Below are positions 24,872 to 33,822 of a stretch of 52,596 nucleotides of DNA, in pieces. How positions within the stretch are numbered: the stretch's first letter is position 1; the number at the start of each line of letters is the position of its first letter. The notes under the pieces were generated by a model. It was given only the letters and a program-made list of their open reading frames with translations. It was not told the DNA's origin and did no database searches. The stretch is taken from positions 1-52,596 of the forward strand of contig CALVFU010000008.1 in the NCBI GenBank assembly GCA_944326905.1, read 5' to 3'. The stretch is from Candidatus Gastranaerophilales bacterium (lineage in GTDB: Bacteria; Cyanobacteriota; Vampirovibrionia; Gastranaerophilales; Gastranaerophilaceae). Both the position numbers and the translations under genes were made by a program.

Positions 24872-25588
24872 ATGTTAAGCTTGTATGTGGCATCAACAGA
24901 GTTAAAGGCGGGAAAAACATTTATAAGTGCCGGGCTTGCAGCGACTATGCAGAGCCTTGATTATGCTACATGTGTTTATAAGCCTGTTCAAACCTCAGGT
25001 ATAGAAATTAACGGCTTTATGCAGTCACCGGATTTAACCTATATTAAAACTATTGACCCATACATTGAAACATACTTTACATATTTGTTTAAATCTGATT
25101 GCGAGCCGCTCATTGCAGCAGAAAAAGAACATGAATCCATAGATATTGAACTAATTGTACAAGAATACAAAAATATTACAGAAAAATACGACTGTTCAAT
25201 TCTTGATGGTTCAAACGGCATTATGAGCCCCCTAACATCTGGATGTACAACCTTGGACTTATTAAAACTCTTGCATGTTCCGTTATTATTGATAATAACT
25301 CCGTCTCCAGAGGCAATAAATAATGCTCTTTTAATTTTGAATCTGGCAAGTTCTCGTGGAATAAAAATAAGAGGTGCTATAATCAATAATATTCCTGAAT
25401 TCTCAAATTCTGTTAAAATTACTTCTATTCCCAGGATTATTGAAGAATATACTGATGCTAAAATCTTAGGATTAGTTAATAGACTGGAAGACAAATTTAA
25501 TCCTAATGACTTGATAACGTCTATCTTGAATGGTATAGATATAGAAAGTGTTTTTGGTATAAAAATAGCGAAATTGGATTTAAGCTGA
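24872..25588 (+). CDS. bioD: Dethiobiotin synthetase (BioD-like)
   Basis: ATP-dependent carboxylase of biotin synthesis. The P-loop is STELKAGKTFISAGLA (T-x4-GKT), followed by YKPVQTS, and DGSNGIMSPL where BioD usually has EGAGG-x-x-x-P. SPEAINNALLIL and the AIINNI block fit BioD. 238 aa, normal. The non-consensus EGAGG region leaves some doubt: it could be a BioD paralog of the same P-loop family. No SD and a -10 only 6 nt upstream suggest a leaderless mRNA. It overlaps rsmD by 1 bp (TGATG). Other bio genes are not in the window. Confidence 0.8.
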   Translation: MLSLYVASTELKAGKTFISAGLAATMQSLDYATCVYKPVQTSGIEINGFMQSPDLTYIKTIDPYIETYFTYLFKSDCEPLIAAEKEHESIDIELIVQEYKNITEKYDCSILDGSNGIMSPLTSGCTTLDLLKLLHVPLLLIITPSPEAINNALLILNLASSRGIKIRGAIINNIPEFSNSVKITSIPRIIEEYTDAKILGLVNRLEDKFNPNDLITSILNGIDIESVFGIKIAKLDLS

Positions 25589-26136
25589 TGAATATAACCG
25601 GCGGAAAACTTAAAGGAAGAATAGTAAAAGCCCCTGAGACTTTAACAACACGTCCCACTTTGTCTAAAGTTAGAATGAGTATATTTAATGTCTTATACTC
25701 TTTAATAGGGGAGTTTGAGGGTAAAAGCTTTCTTGACTTGTTTGCAGGTTCTGGAATTATGGGGCTTGAGGCTGCAAGCCGCGGTTTCTCATCTATAACC
25801 GCGATTGAGAAAAATAAAAATGTTTTTAATATTATAAAATTAAATTACGCAAATCTGAATGTCGAAGGAAGGCTTTTATGTACTGATGCACTTAAATTTT
25901 TAGCAAATACAAAAGATTATTTTGATATAATTTATATCGATCCTCCTTATTTGAGCGGAATATATAATGATGTACTGCAAAAACTCCCGCCGTTTGGAGC
26001 TGCTGTTGTTGAACACTCTAAACCTGTAGATTTTTCTGCATTTAAACTTCTTAAGTCTAAAAACTATGGCGGTAAAATATTAAGTTATATTTCATCAATG
26101 CAGTCCGAGGTGAATTATGACAGCAGCAAGCACTGA
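25588..26136 (+). CDS. rsmD: 16S rRNA (guanine966-N2)-methyltransferase RsmD
   Basis: SAM-dependent methyltransferase of 16S rRNA. NITGGKLKGRIVKAP and TRPTLSKVRMSIFNVL are RsmD N-terminal signatures; LDLFAGSGIMGLEAASRG is the SAM-binding motif I, AIEKN motif II, and IYIDPPYLSG the catalytic DPPY. 182 aa, normal. The ATG overlaps the bioD-like stop (TGATG), so it is translationally coupled. Its 3' end overlaps the convergent anti-sigma gene by 42 bp. Confidence 0.95.
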   Translation: MNITGGKLKGRIVKAPETLTTRPTLSKVRMSIFNVLYSLIGEFEGKSFLDLFAGSGIMGLEAASRGFSSITAIEKNKNVFNIIKLNYANLNVEGRLLCTDALKFLANTKDYFDIIYIDPPYLSGIYNDVLQKLPPFGAAVVEHSKPVDFSAFKLLKSKNYGGKILSYISSMQSEVNYDSSKH

Positions 26137-26655
26137 TCCGGCAAGCGCTGCTGATGCTATTATTGTTATTCCTTTGATTATTGGATTTAAAACATAATCC
26201 TGATTATCTATGTCAAGTGAATGTAATACATTCTTTGTAAAATCGTATTTCATATCATTTTTGCTTTTTTCAAATGCATTATTAATTATATGTTTTAATG
26301 CATAACTATCCTCTAAATATTTTCTTGCCTTTTTATTATTTATTGTTAGTTTTTTTATTTTTATATTTTCATTATTATCTAATTCATTATCAATATATGC
26401 AGACATATTAACTTTGTAATCACTGCTTGTATACTCACTGCCTCCGGCACTAAAATCAGAAGTATTTTGTTTTATACCTATCTCTGCTACAGATTCTCGC
26501 ATTCCTGTAAATATCTTTGTTAAAGTTTCGTACTTTGCACTGCATATAGGGCAGTTCTTTAAATGCTCTTCAACTTTATATTTTAAGTTATCTTTTAATT
26601 CTCCGTCAAAATAAAATGATAACAGCATTTCTACTTGTGCGCATGTTAAATCCAT
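26095..26655 (-). CDS. Zinc-finger anti-sigma factor, membrane anchored
   Basis: Likely inhibitor of the ECF sigma factor encoded upstream. N-terminal zf-HC2-type domain with H31, C35 and C38 in HLKNCPIC plus C5; a second unit (about 80-120, MSAYIDNELDNNENIK) resembles the same fold without Cys, so it looks like a degenerate duplicate. One transmembrane helix near the C-terminus (about 160-182) leaves only a short external tail, so the stress signal is probably sensed by a partner or by redox/zinc at the finger. It starts 11 bp after the sigma gene. The C-terminal coding end overlaps rsmD. Confidence 0.85.
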   Translation of the reverse strand: MDLTCAQVEMLLSFYFDGELKDNLKYKVEEHLKNCPICSAKYETLTKIFTGMRESVAEIGIKQNTSDFSAGGSEYTSSDYKVNMSAYIDNELDNNENIKIKKLTINNKKARKYLEDSYALKHIINNAFEKSKNDMKYDFTKNVLHSLDIDNQDYVLNPIIKGITIIASAALAGSVLAAVIIHLGLH

Positions 26656-26666
26656 TGATTGTCTCC

Positions 26667-27239
26667 TTATATACAGTGTCTTAACTCGTTTTGTAATCTT
26701 GCCCGTGCTCTTGCTATTCTTGATTTTACTGTGCCGACGCCGGCATGTGTAATATCGGCTATCTCCTGATAACTCAATCCTCCAAATTCCCTCAATATAA
26801 TTGCAACTTTAAAATGTTCCGGCAGCTCTAAAATAGATTCTTTAACAATTTTATCTATTTCGATAGCTGCGCATTTATCTGCAGGAGTTATATTTTTTTC
26901 ATCTTTTATATCCCTGCATTCCTCATCATCTATTGATATGTAATAACATTTGTTTTTTACCCGCCTCATTTCATCAAAATAAACGTTTGATATAATGCGG
27001 TTTAACCAGCTGTTAAACTTCTCTGGATTTTTAAGCGATTTTATACTGCAAGACATTTTTATAAGTACGTTTTGGGTTAAATCTGAAATATTAGACTTAT
27101 CTGATACTAAGTATTCCAACGTAGTATAAACTGTTTTTTGTACTGATTTTATAAGTTCTTCCAGCGCTTTATAATCATCATTCTGCGCGAGAGTGATAAG
27201 TTCTTGCCGGCTCTTTTTTTTATATGATGATTTAAGCAT
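26667..27239 (-). CDS. ECF-type RNA polymerase sigma factor
   Basis: 190 aa. Region 2 is visible at about 20-90 (SDLTQNVLIKM, FNSWLNRIISNVYFDEMRR) and region 4 at the C-terminus (LPEHFKVAIILREFGGLSYQEIADITHAGVGTVKSR), with the usual HTH. It directs polymerase to a small stress regulon and is paired with the anti-sigma gene 11 bp downstream. SD gaggag precedes the ATG. Its upstream region overlaps the start of the divergent ThiE-like gene (34-bp gap), which could put that gene under related control. The regulon cannot be inferred here. Confidence 0.93.
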   Translation of the reverse strand: MLKSSYKKKSRQELITLAQNDDYKALEELIKSVQKTVYTTLEYLVSDKSNISDLTQNVLIKMSCSIKSLKNPEKFNSWLNRIISNVYFDEMRRVKNKCYYISIDDEECRDIKDEKNITPADKCAAIEIDKIVKESILELPEHFKVAIILREFGGLSYQEIADITHAGVGTVKSRIARARARLQNELRHCI

Positions 27240-27273
27240 AGTCTCCTCTTAAATTAACTTACAGTTTAAAAAA

Positions 27274-27852
27274 ATGATTTTGACTGCTCTTTGTTATATA
27301 ATCATTCAGGTAATATTATTTTTGTTAAAATATGGAAAAAGTTTTGTCGTGGATGATTTTTTTAACAAAAAACTTAAGCAAATAAAACTTTATAACCGCA
27401 CGCAAGGTATTTGGGTTACTGATACAAATGTAGAAGAAGATAAATTGTTAAATGATTTAGCAATACAGTTTCAAAATAAAGCTCAAATTCTCATATATGA
27501 ATATCAAAACAAATCTTTTAAAGAGGCATTGGCGCGTGTTTTAAAACTTAAAACCTTATGCGGAGAGTTTGACGCAACCTTAATCATAAAATCCAGGGTT
27601 GATATGTCGTACGCGTCAGGTGCTGATGGTGTAATATTAGATATTGATGACATAGAAATTTCTATTGCGCGTGAAATTTTAGGTGAAAATGCATTTATTG
27701 GGCTTACATATAGTTCGAAAAATGCTGATTTCTTGTTATTAAACAACAGTAAAATAGAAGATTTTCAAAAAGATATTCCGATTTTTATCTGTCACCCTGC
27801 AAGTGTAAATCCAAATTATACTCTTTTTACTAAAATAACTTCCAACAAATAA
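27274..27852 (+). CDS. ThiE/TenI-like protein (divergent), start uncertain
   Basis: 192 aa as drawn. From about residue 40 the sequence follows thiamine-phosphate synthase: GIWVTDTN, YEYQNKSFKEAL, then ATLIIKSRVDMSYASGADGVILDIDDIEISIAREILG...IGLTYSS, matching the ThiE pattern I-N-D-R-x-D-x-A...GADGVH-x-x-x-x-D. Key ThiE residues (INDR Asn/Asp, His after GADGV) are replaced, so catalysis is doubtful. The first 25 residues are hydrophobic and overlap a possible promoter (TTGTTA-17-TATTAT), so a GTG at 27349 is an alternative start. Divergent from the sigma gene by 34 bp. Function open: decayed ThiE or a TenI-like binding protein. Confidence 0.65.
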   Translation: MILTALCYIIIQVILFLLKYGKSFVVDDFFNKKLKQIKLYNRTQGIWVTDTNVEEDKLLNDLAIQFQNKAQILIYEYQNKSFKEALARVLKLKTLCGEFDATLIIKSRVDMSYASGADGVILDIDDIEISIAREILGENAFIGLTYSSKNADFLLLNNSKIEDFQKDIPIFICHPASVNPNYTLFTKITSNK

Positions 27853-27986
27853 AAATCTACATCAAATAACCTAAATTTCTTTACAAAACTTCATTAAATT
27901 ATATTACCCTATTGGCGTAAATGGCTGCTGGATGTATTATTGTACTAAAGGTGTTTATTATGTAATAAAAATTTGGGAGATTAATC

Positions 27987-29114
27987 GTGAGAGTCAATTC
28001 TATTAATTCATCATTAGCTGCAAAGCCGGCTTTTAAGGCTAAAATTATCGACGGACATGCACATTTAGGCAGATGGGACAAGAACAATTACGGTATTGAC
28101 AAGCTTGATAAATTTGTTAATTCTACGCTCAATATTAGTATTAATGGTCAAAAATCAACTGACACTATTGAAAAAATGGTTATTTCAAGTGCATTTGTCC
28201 TTGAAAATAAAGGAAATTCGACGAATGAAATAGCGGGAAATGAGATGCTCCTAGATATGATTAAGGGGCGAAAAGAATATATTCCAATTGCTGTATGCCA
28301 GCCTAATAAAACAAATGGTGACACTACTAATATAAGAAAATTATTTGAAACTCATCCAAATCAATTTAAGGGTTTAAAGTTTCACCCAACTGCCCTGCCA
28401 CTTGCAAATGACAGCGACGTAATAAGAATTTATACTCATTACATAGAGTTTGCAAAAGAAAAGAAACTGCCTTGTTTCTTCCACTGTCAAGGCGGACAGG
28501 CTGATGCCTGGAAAATATACGAATTAGCTCAAAAAGCTCCTGAACTACCTTTTGTGCTTGGACACTCAGGCGCAGTTGATGCGGAAGGCAGAGTGAATAG
28601 AGAAAATGCTATAAAAGTTTTTGAAGATTCTCTTAAAACTAAAAAAGCTAATATTTATATGGATTTATCTTGGGTTGACTGGGATAACCAAGGTTTTCCA
28701 TCTAAAGAACAGCCGGATGTCAAACGTATACTCACTGTTGCGCGCCAAAATAACGGGCTTGATAAAATAGTTTTTGGTACGGATGCTCCTCTTGGATGTT
28801 TTGGAGAATGGGAAAGCAAAGATTTTAATAACAAAACATGTTATGAGGATGCTGTCAGTCGATTTAAAACAACTATTAAAAATATGTTCGGCAATAAAAG
28901 CGAAAAAGTAATAGATAAAATTTTCTACTCTAATGCTAAAAAATTGTACTCTATTAAAGAAGTTTCTGGCAAGCTTAAATTCGCTAAAGGCGGTTCTGCT
29001 GCCGTTGGGCTCGCTGCGTTCTGCGCCCTGGGTACCGCTCTTCTTAATAGAAACTCTGATACAACGGGAATAGACCATAAACTAAGAAATAAAATAAAAC
29101 ATAATAAAAGGTAA
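27987..29114 (+). CDS. Amidohydrolase-superfamily metal hydrolase with N-terminal FKA motif
   Basis: 375 aa. The TIM-barrel hydrolase begins at IIDGHAH (H-x-H at 24-26), then KFHPTALP, FFHCQGGQADAW, VLGHSGAVDAEG and VFGTDAPLG, the last with the active-site Asp of amidohydrolase-2 enzymes. Fused before the barrel is a short segment MRVNSIN...KPAFKA (1-18), which is not part of the fold and is shared with other proteins here. After the barrel comes a C-terminal hydrophobic stretch (about 335-352, Gly/Ala-rich) and a basic tail, possibly a membrane anchor. Start GTG with ggga upstream. Monocistronic, ending at a strong terminator. Substrate unknown. Confidence 0.8.
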   Translation: MRVNSINSSLAAKPAFKAKIIDGHAHLGRWDKNNYGIDKLDKFVNSTLNISINGQKSTDTIEKMVISSAFVLENKGNSTNEIAGNEMLLDMIKGRKEYIPIAVCQPNKTNGDTTNIRKLFETHPNQFKGLKFHPTALPLANDSDVIRIYTHYIEFAKEKKLPCFFHCQGGQADAWKIYELAQKAPELPFVLGHSGAVDAEGRVNRENAIKVFEDSLKTKKANIYMDLSWVDWDNQGFPSKEQPDVKRILTVARQNNGLDKIVFGTDAPLGCFGEWESKDFNNKTCYEDAVSRFKTTIKNMFGNKSEKVIDKIFYSNAKKLYSIKEVSGKLKFAKGGSAAVGLAAFCALGTALLNRNSDTTGIDHKLRNKIKHNKR

Positions 29115-29117
29115 TAT

Positions 29118-29160
29118 AAGAGAGAGGGGCGGCAATTTTTATTGCCGCCCCCTCTCTCTT
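29118..29160. terminator. Bidirectional terminator between convergent genes
   Basis: A 19-bp arm (29118-29136) pairs with 29141-29160 with a single bulged base; GC-rich core gggcggcaat/attgccgccc and TTTT loop. It starts 3 nt after the amidohydrolase stop and ends 6 nt before the helicase stop, so it likely serves both. Confidence 0.9.
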
Positions 29161-29166
29161 TATTCT

Positions 29167-32145
29167 TTATACTGCTGAAAGTGAGAATATATTGTAAATT
29201 TCTTCATCAGAAAGTTCAGTAATAATTTTCTCACCCTCATATACTGCCATGTCAGCAAGCTCTTTTTTTGCTTTTAACATTTCATCTATTTTTTCTTCAA
29301 ATGTTCCAAGTGTTATTAATCTATGAACCATTACATTATTTGTTTGACCGATACGATATGTACGGTCAGTTGCCTGTTCTTCAACCGCAGGATTCCACCA
29401 GAGATCATAATGTATTACATTCGTTGCGCTTGTTAAGTTTAGCCCTGTGCCGCCGGCTTTTAGAGAAAGTATCATTACTTTTGTATCTTTGTTATTTTGA
29501 AAATCTTCAATCAACGATTCACGCTGAGGTACCGTTAATGAGCCGTGGAAAAATAAAGGTTCACGGTTAAATTCATCATAAAGGATTTTAGTTAAAATTT
29601 CACCCATTTCCTTGTATTGAGTAAAGATAAGTGTTTTTTCATTATTATCAAGAATATTACTCACCAAATCAACACATTTTTCAGCCTTACCGCTCATTTC
29701 TTTATTAAACTCGCCGGCTTTGATAAACTGGTAAGGATGGTTGCATATTTGTTTTAACGCCGTTATAAGCTTAAATATATTTCCGCGTCTGCTAACGCCG
29801 GTAAAACCGCTGATTTTTGTCATCATTTCATTAAGCGTTTTTTCATAGAGTACAGATTGTGCCTTTGACAAATAGCAATAATCATTTATAACAAGTTTTT
29901 CCGGCAGATCAGAAATTACTGTTTTATCGGTTTTTAAACGCCTTAATACAAACGGGCTTACAGACATTTTTAATTTTGCAGCTCTTGATTTTTCTTTGAA
30001 TTTTTCAATAGGAACAGCATAACTCTTTTGAAATTCTTTTAATGAACCTAAATATCCTTTGTTTAAAAAGTCAAAAATGCTCCATAGCTCAGTAAGTCTG
30101 TTTTCTACAGGGGTGCCTGTCATTGCAATTTTTATATCGGATTTTAAAGATTTTATAGCAATTGTTTGTGCTGTGTCAGGATTTTTGATATTTTGAGCCT
30201 CATCTATTATAACCATACCCCAGGTGTGTTTTTTCATTTCCTCTACATCTATACGCATAATTGCGTAGGTTGTAAGTATAACATCTGCATCAAACTCAGG
30301 TTTTCTATCAAGTCCATGATACATTTTTGCTGTAAGTTCTGGGGCAAACTGCTGCAGCTCTTTTATCCAGTTTCCCATTAAGGTTGTCGGGCAGACAACA
30401 AGAACCGGCTTTTTAATTTTATTCTCTTCTTTTAATTTCAAAATAAGTGCTATTACCTGAATAGTTTTACCAAGCCCCATATCATCTGCCATACAACAGC
30501 CAAATCCTTTATTTACATTTGTCCAAAGCCATTTTAGCCCGGTATTTTGATAAAATCTTAAAGTCCCGTGCAGTCCCTCTGGCGGCGTTACTTCGATTGG
30601 TTTTTGAAAATCTTTTAAAACATTTGCGTACGCTTCATCATAATTAAACTCGTAATCCTGTACTTTACCTGACATTGATGCGTGGAGTAGTTCAAGGCGC
30701 GTCATTGTTTTGTGATTTGCGGTTGCTATTTTTTCGCAAAGCTTTTTCCCTTCTTCCGGGTCAATTAGAACGTATTTATTTTTATATTTTATAAGTCCTG
30801 TATTTTCTTGGATAATTTTTTTGAAGTCATCTACGCTGATTTTTTCATCGCCAATTACTATTTCATAAGAAAACTCTAATATATCATCTAATGATATTGA
30901 CCCTGTTGAGACGGTATTGAATATGTCCATCAATTCTTCTGAGCGTTTTGCCTTGACTTTAGCGTTGATTGATGCTCGCGGAATTATTATATTTTTAAGT
31001 TCGTTTGGCAAAATAACGTCAATATGTGCCTTTTGCAGATAATATGAGGTCTGTGCAATTATCTTGTATACTTCATTTAAGTTCAGCTTTAAAGACAAGT
31101 TTTCTTCGTCTTCAAATAACTGTTCCAGCTCAGGCATATATCTTAATGCGTAATTTAATTGTTTTTCTACAATCCTTCCTATATCTGAAGTTTGAATTCC
31201 CCATATAGTATCTTCAGTATATAATTTATCTATTAGAATACTTTCATCATTTTTACGGTTTTTAATATGAACTTTTAACTCAAAATCAGTATCGTTTATT
31301 TTTTCTATTTTAAAGAACGGAATTAAATCATATTTACCTAAGTAAAGTTCATCAAACCACTGGGCTATATTTTCAGCAAGATCCTGCCCTCTTAAAAGGC
31401 ACCGCTGTTCAAGATTTTTAATCATATAGTGCCCTGATTTGACATCTTTAAATTTATAACTTTTTATGCCTAAAAATTTATACACCAAGTAATTTAAATA
31501 ATTTCTTACAAAGTCGGTTACAAAGTTTTTGGGTAATTCACCTTTTATAAATACATTTTGCGGAAGATTTTTTTCAAGTTCGTTTATAATTCTTGCAGAT
31601 TCTTTTGTATTGGTAATAGGTTCATAGACGATCCTAAACATTTGATTATTTCTTGTTTTCACAACGGTAGGAATAAAATAAAGTTTTTCTATCAGCTTTA
31701 TTACATACTGTGTGAGTTTGTTGAAATATACAAAGGTTTGAGATACTGCTTCAAAATCAACAATTTCACCAAAACTTCCAAAATAATCAAGAACAATATC
31801 AAGCGGCATAACGTAGCCCATTATCCCGTTTACTTCTTTGGGTGTAAATCTGAACATTGATCCTTTAGATTTAAGGTAGAACTGAAAATTATTTGTTGGA
31901 GTAACAAAAAAAGAAAATTTACCATCTTCATTAATTAAGAAGAAATCTGTATTACGAACTGGAGAATTTTTTCCAAGAAAAATTCCTTCAAATTCATCTT
32001 CTACTATTTGATATATAAGGCTTAAAGTATAGCGAAAATCCTTGTTTTTAAATCCTTCCGGATTTTCGCTCAGATTTAAGAAAAATTCATCAACGTTATT
32101 TTTTTTAAATGATAAATCTATATCTAAACCTTTTACTTCTGCCAT
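29167..32145 (-). CDS. SNF2-family DNA/RNA helicase-like ATPase
   Basis: 992 aa, superfamily 2 ATPase of the Snf2/RapA group. An N-terminal region of about 520 residues (no recognised motif, bacterial SNF2-associated type) is followed by motif I DDMGLGKT, Ia VVCPTTLMGNW, II IIDEAQN (DEAQ), III MTGTPVENR, then FFHGSLTVPQRESLI, LKAGGTGLNLT (V) and QATDRTYRIGQT (VI). All helicase motifs are intact. Cytoplasmic; likely remodels nucleic-acid-protein complexes such as RNA polymerase. SD aaggag before the ATG. It lies downstream of gpmI or alone; its end is at a shared terminator. Confidence 0.92.
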   Translation of the reverse strand: MAEVKGLDIDLSFKKNNVDEFFLNLSENPEGFKNKDFRYTLSLIYQIVEDEFEGIFLGKNSPVRNTDFFLINEDGKFSFFVTPTNNFQFYLKSKGSMFRFTPKEVNGIMGYVMPLDIVLDYFGSFGEIVDFEAVSQTFVYFNKLTQYVIKLIEKLYFIPTVVKTRNNQMFRIVYEPITNTKESARIINELEKNLPQNVFIKGELPKNFVTDFVRNYLNYLVYKFLGIKSYKFKDVKSGHYMIKNLEQRCLLRGQDLAENIAQWFDELYLGKYDLIPFFKIEKINDTDFELKVHIKNRKNDESILIDKLYTEDTIWGIQTSDIGRIVEKQLNYALRYMPELEQLFEDEENLSLKLNLNEVYKIIAQTSYYLQKAHIDVILPNELKNIIIPRASINAKVKAKRSEELMDIFNTVSTGSISLDDILEFSYEIVIGDEKISVDDFKKIIQENTGLIKYKNKYVLIDPEEGKKLCEKIATANHKTMTRLELLHASMSGKVQDYEFNYDEAYANVLKDFQKPIEVTPPEGLHGTLRFYQNTGLKWLWTNVNKGFGCCMADDMGLGKTIQVIALILKLKEENKIKKPVLVVCPTTLMGNWIKELQQFAPELTAKMYHGLDRKPEFDADVILTTYAIMRIDVEEMKKHTWGMVIIDEAQNIKNPDTAQTIAIKSLKSDIKIAMTGTPVENRLTELWSIFDFLNKGYLGSLKEFQKSYAVPIEKFKEKSRAAKLKMSVSPFVLRRLKTDKTVISDLPEKLVINDYCYLSKAQSVLYEKTLNEMMTKISGFTGVSRRGNIFKLITALKQICNHPYQFIKAGEFNKEMSGKAEKCVDLVSNILDNNEKTLIFTQYKEMGEILTKILYDEFNREPLFFHGSLTVPQRESLIEDFQNNKDTKVMILSLKAGGTGLNLTSATNVIHYDLWWNPAVEEQATDRTYRIGQTNNVMVHRLITLGTFEEKIDEMLKAKKELADMAVYEGEKIITELSDEEIYNIFSLSAV

Positions 32146-32160
32146 AATTCTCCTTGTTAG

Positions 32161-33687
32161 TTAGTGTTTAATTAATGAACAGCAATCCATTTCAGCCGGC
32201 TGTTTAATCCCCATTAATTCTAAAACCGTCGGGGCAATATTGCATAAAGCCCCATCCTCTTTTAATTTTATGTTCCTTCCGGCATTAATTACAACAAATG
32301 GTACTTCATTAGTTGTATGTGCAGTATGCGGCTTGCCGGTAGCTTCATTGAACATAACTTCTGCATTCCCGTGATCAGCGGTTAATAACATTATAACATC
32401 TTTTTTAATGCATTCTTCAGCTATCTTGCCGACACACTCATCAACTGTCTTACACGCTTTTTCAGCAGCTTCTAAAACACCTGTATGTCCTACCATATCA
32501 GGGTTTGCAAAGTTGACAAGAACAAAACCGTATTCAGGATTATCAATTGCGCCAAGAACTTTTTCACATACTTCCAAAGCGCTCATTTTCGGCTGCAAGT
32601 CGTATGTTGCAACTTTAGGTGAAGGAACAAGAACTCTTGTTTCGTCTTTTTGCGGCTCTTCTACTCCGCCGTTAAAGAAAAATGTTACATGCGCATACTT
32701 TTCTGTTTCAGCAGTTCTAAACTGCTTTACGCCGTTTGCTTGCAAAACATCGCCGAGAATATTATTCAAGTGCTGTTTTTCAAACGCTACGGGGAAAGTA
32801 AATGTCTCATCATAACTTGTCATTGTTACATAATAAATGTTGGACAAAACTTTTTTTCTCTTAAACCCGTCAAAATCTTTAAAGTTAATAGCTTTAGAAA
32901 TTTCACGAGCCCTGTCAGGTCTGTAATTTATAAATATAATCGCATCATCATCGTGTATACGTGATTCTTCTCCTCCTATTGCAGTCGGAAGAACAAATTC
33001 ATCAAATATACCGTTTTCATACGATTTTTTTACTGCTTCTACAGCAGAAGATGCTTTTTCACCTTCACCTAAGACTAAGCAGTTATAACCTTTCTCAACC
33101 CTGTCCCAGCGGTTATCTCTATCCATTATATAGTACCTGCCGACAACTGAAGCAATCGGCGGAAGTCCGTATTCTTTTAGTTCCTTTTCTATCGTTTCTA
33201 AAAAAGTACACGCACTTTGAGGAGGAGTATCACGCCCGTCTAAAAAGGCATGGACATAGACCTTCTTTAAGCCGTTTTCATAAGCCATTTTAATTAAGGC
33301 TTCTAAGTGCTCCAGAGACGAGTGTACACCGCCTGTAGAAACGAGTCCGTAAATATGCAGCGATGAATTATGTGATTTTGCGTGATTTATTGCTGCTAAA
33401 AACTTTTCATTTTTAAAGAAGCTGCCGTCGCGAATACTTCTGTTAATCTTTGTTAAATCCTGATAAACAATTCTTCCGGCACCGATATTTAAATGTCCGA
33501 CTTCAGAATTTCCCATTTGCCCTTCAGGGAGACCGACGTACTCTCCATCTGCATGTATTTTAGTTGAAGGGTATTCTTTTATAAGCTTCGGAACATTAAC
33601 AGGATGGGATAATTTAGTTGCGTCATATTTTTCAGTTCCAGTACTAATACCCCAGCCATCCATAATACAAAGTAAAACTCGTTTCAT
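32161..33687 (-). CDS. gpmI: 2,3-bisphosphoglycerate-independent phosphoglycerate mutase
   Basis: Glycolytic enzyme converting 3-PG and 2-PG, two-Mn2+ alkaline-phosphatase fold. N-terminus VLLCIMDGWG carries the first metal Asp; QMGNSEVGHLNIGAGR holds the catalytic Ser; FLDGRDTPPQS, YRPDRAREI and the C-terminal TADHGNAEVM and PHTAHTTNEVP complete the metal sites. About 508 aa, normal. Start is ATG 33687, since gagg lies 8 nt before it; an upstream TTG at 33702 would overlap the SD. It lies just upstream of the SNF2 gene (15-bp gap), so they are likely co-transcribed. Confidence 0.97.
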   Translation of the reverse strand: MKRVLLCIMDGWGISTGTEKYDATKLSHPVNVPKLIKEYPSTKIHADGEYVGLPEGQMGNSEVGHLNIGAGRIVYQDLTKINRSIRDGSFFKNEKFLAAINHAKSHNSSLHIYGLVSTGGVHSSLEHLEALIKMAYENGLKKVYVHAFLDGRDTPPQSACTFLETIEKELKEYGLPPIASVVGRYYIMDRDNRWDRVEKGYNCLVLGEGEKASSAVEAVKKSYENGIFDEFVLPTAIGGEESRIHDDDAIIFINYRPDRAREISKAINFKDFDGFKRKKVLSNIYYVTMTSYDETFTFPVAFEKQHLNNILGDVLQANGVKQFRTAETEKYAHVTFFFNGGVEEPQKDETRVLVPSPKVATYDLQPKMSALEVCEKVLGAIDNPEYGFVLVNFANPDMVGHTGVLEAAEKACKTVDECVGKIAEECIKKDVIMLLTADHGNAEVMFNEATGKPHTAHTTNEVPFVVINAGRNIKLKEDGALCNIAPTVLELMGIKQPAEMDCCSLIKH

Positions 33688-33774
33688 TATTATACCTCGC
33701 AAAAATTATTTAAATACTTAAGTCTAGTGTAGACCGAACATACGCCAAATTCAAGAGGGTGGCTGTAATGATAT

Positions 33775-33810
33775 AAGGAGGGCGCCAGCTGATAAGCTGG
33801 CGCCCTCCTT
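33775..33810 (-). terminator. Strong hairpin downstream of fabI
   Basis: Perfect 16-bp stem (33775-33790 / 33795-33810) with a GATA loop. On the minus strand it follows the fabI stop by 12 nt; the U-run after it is weak (TTATAT), so efficiency is uncertain. Confidence 0.75.
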
Positions 33811-33822
33811 ATTAAAACCTAT

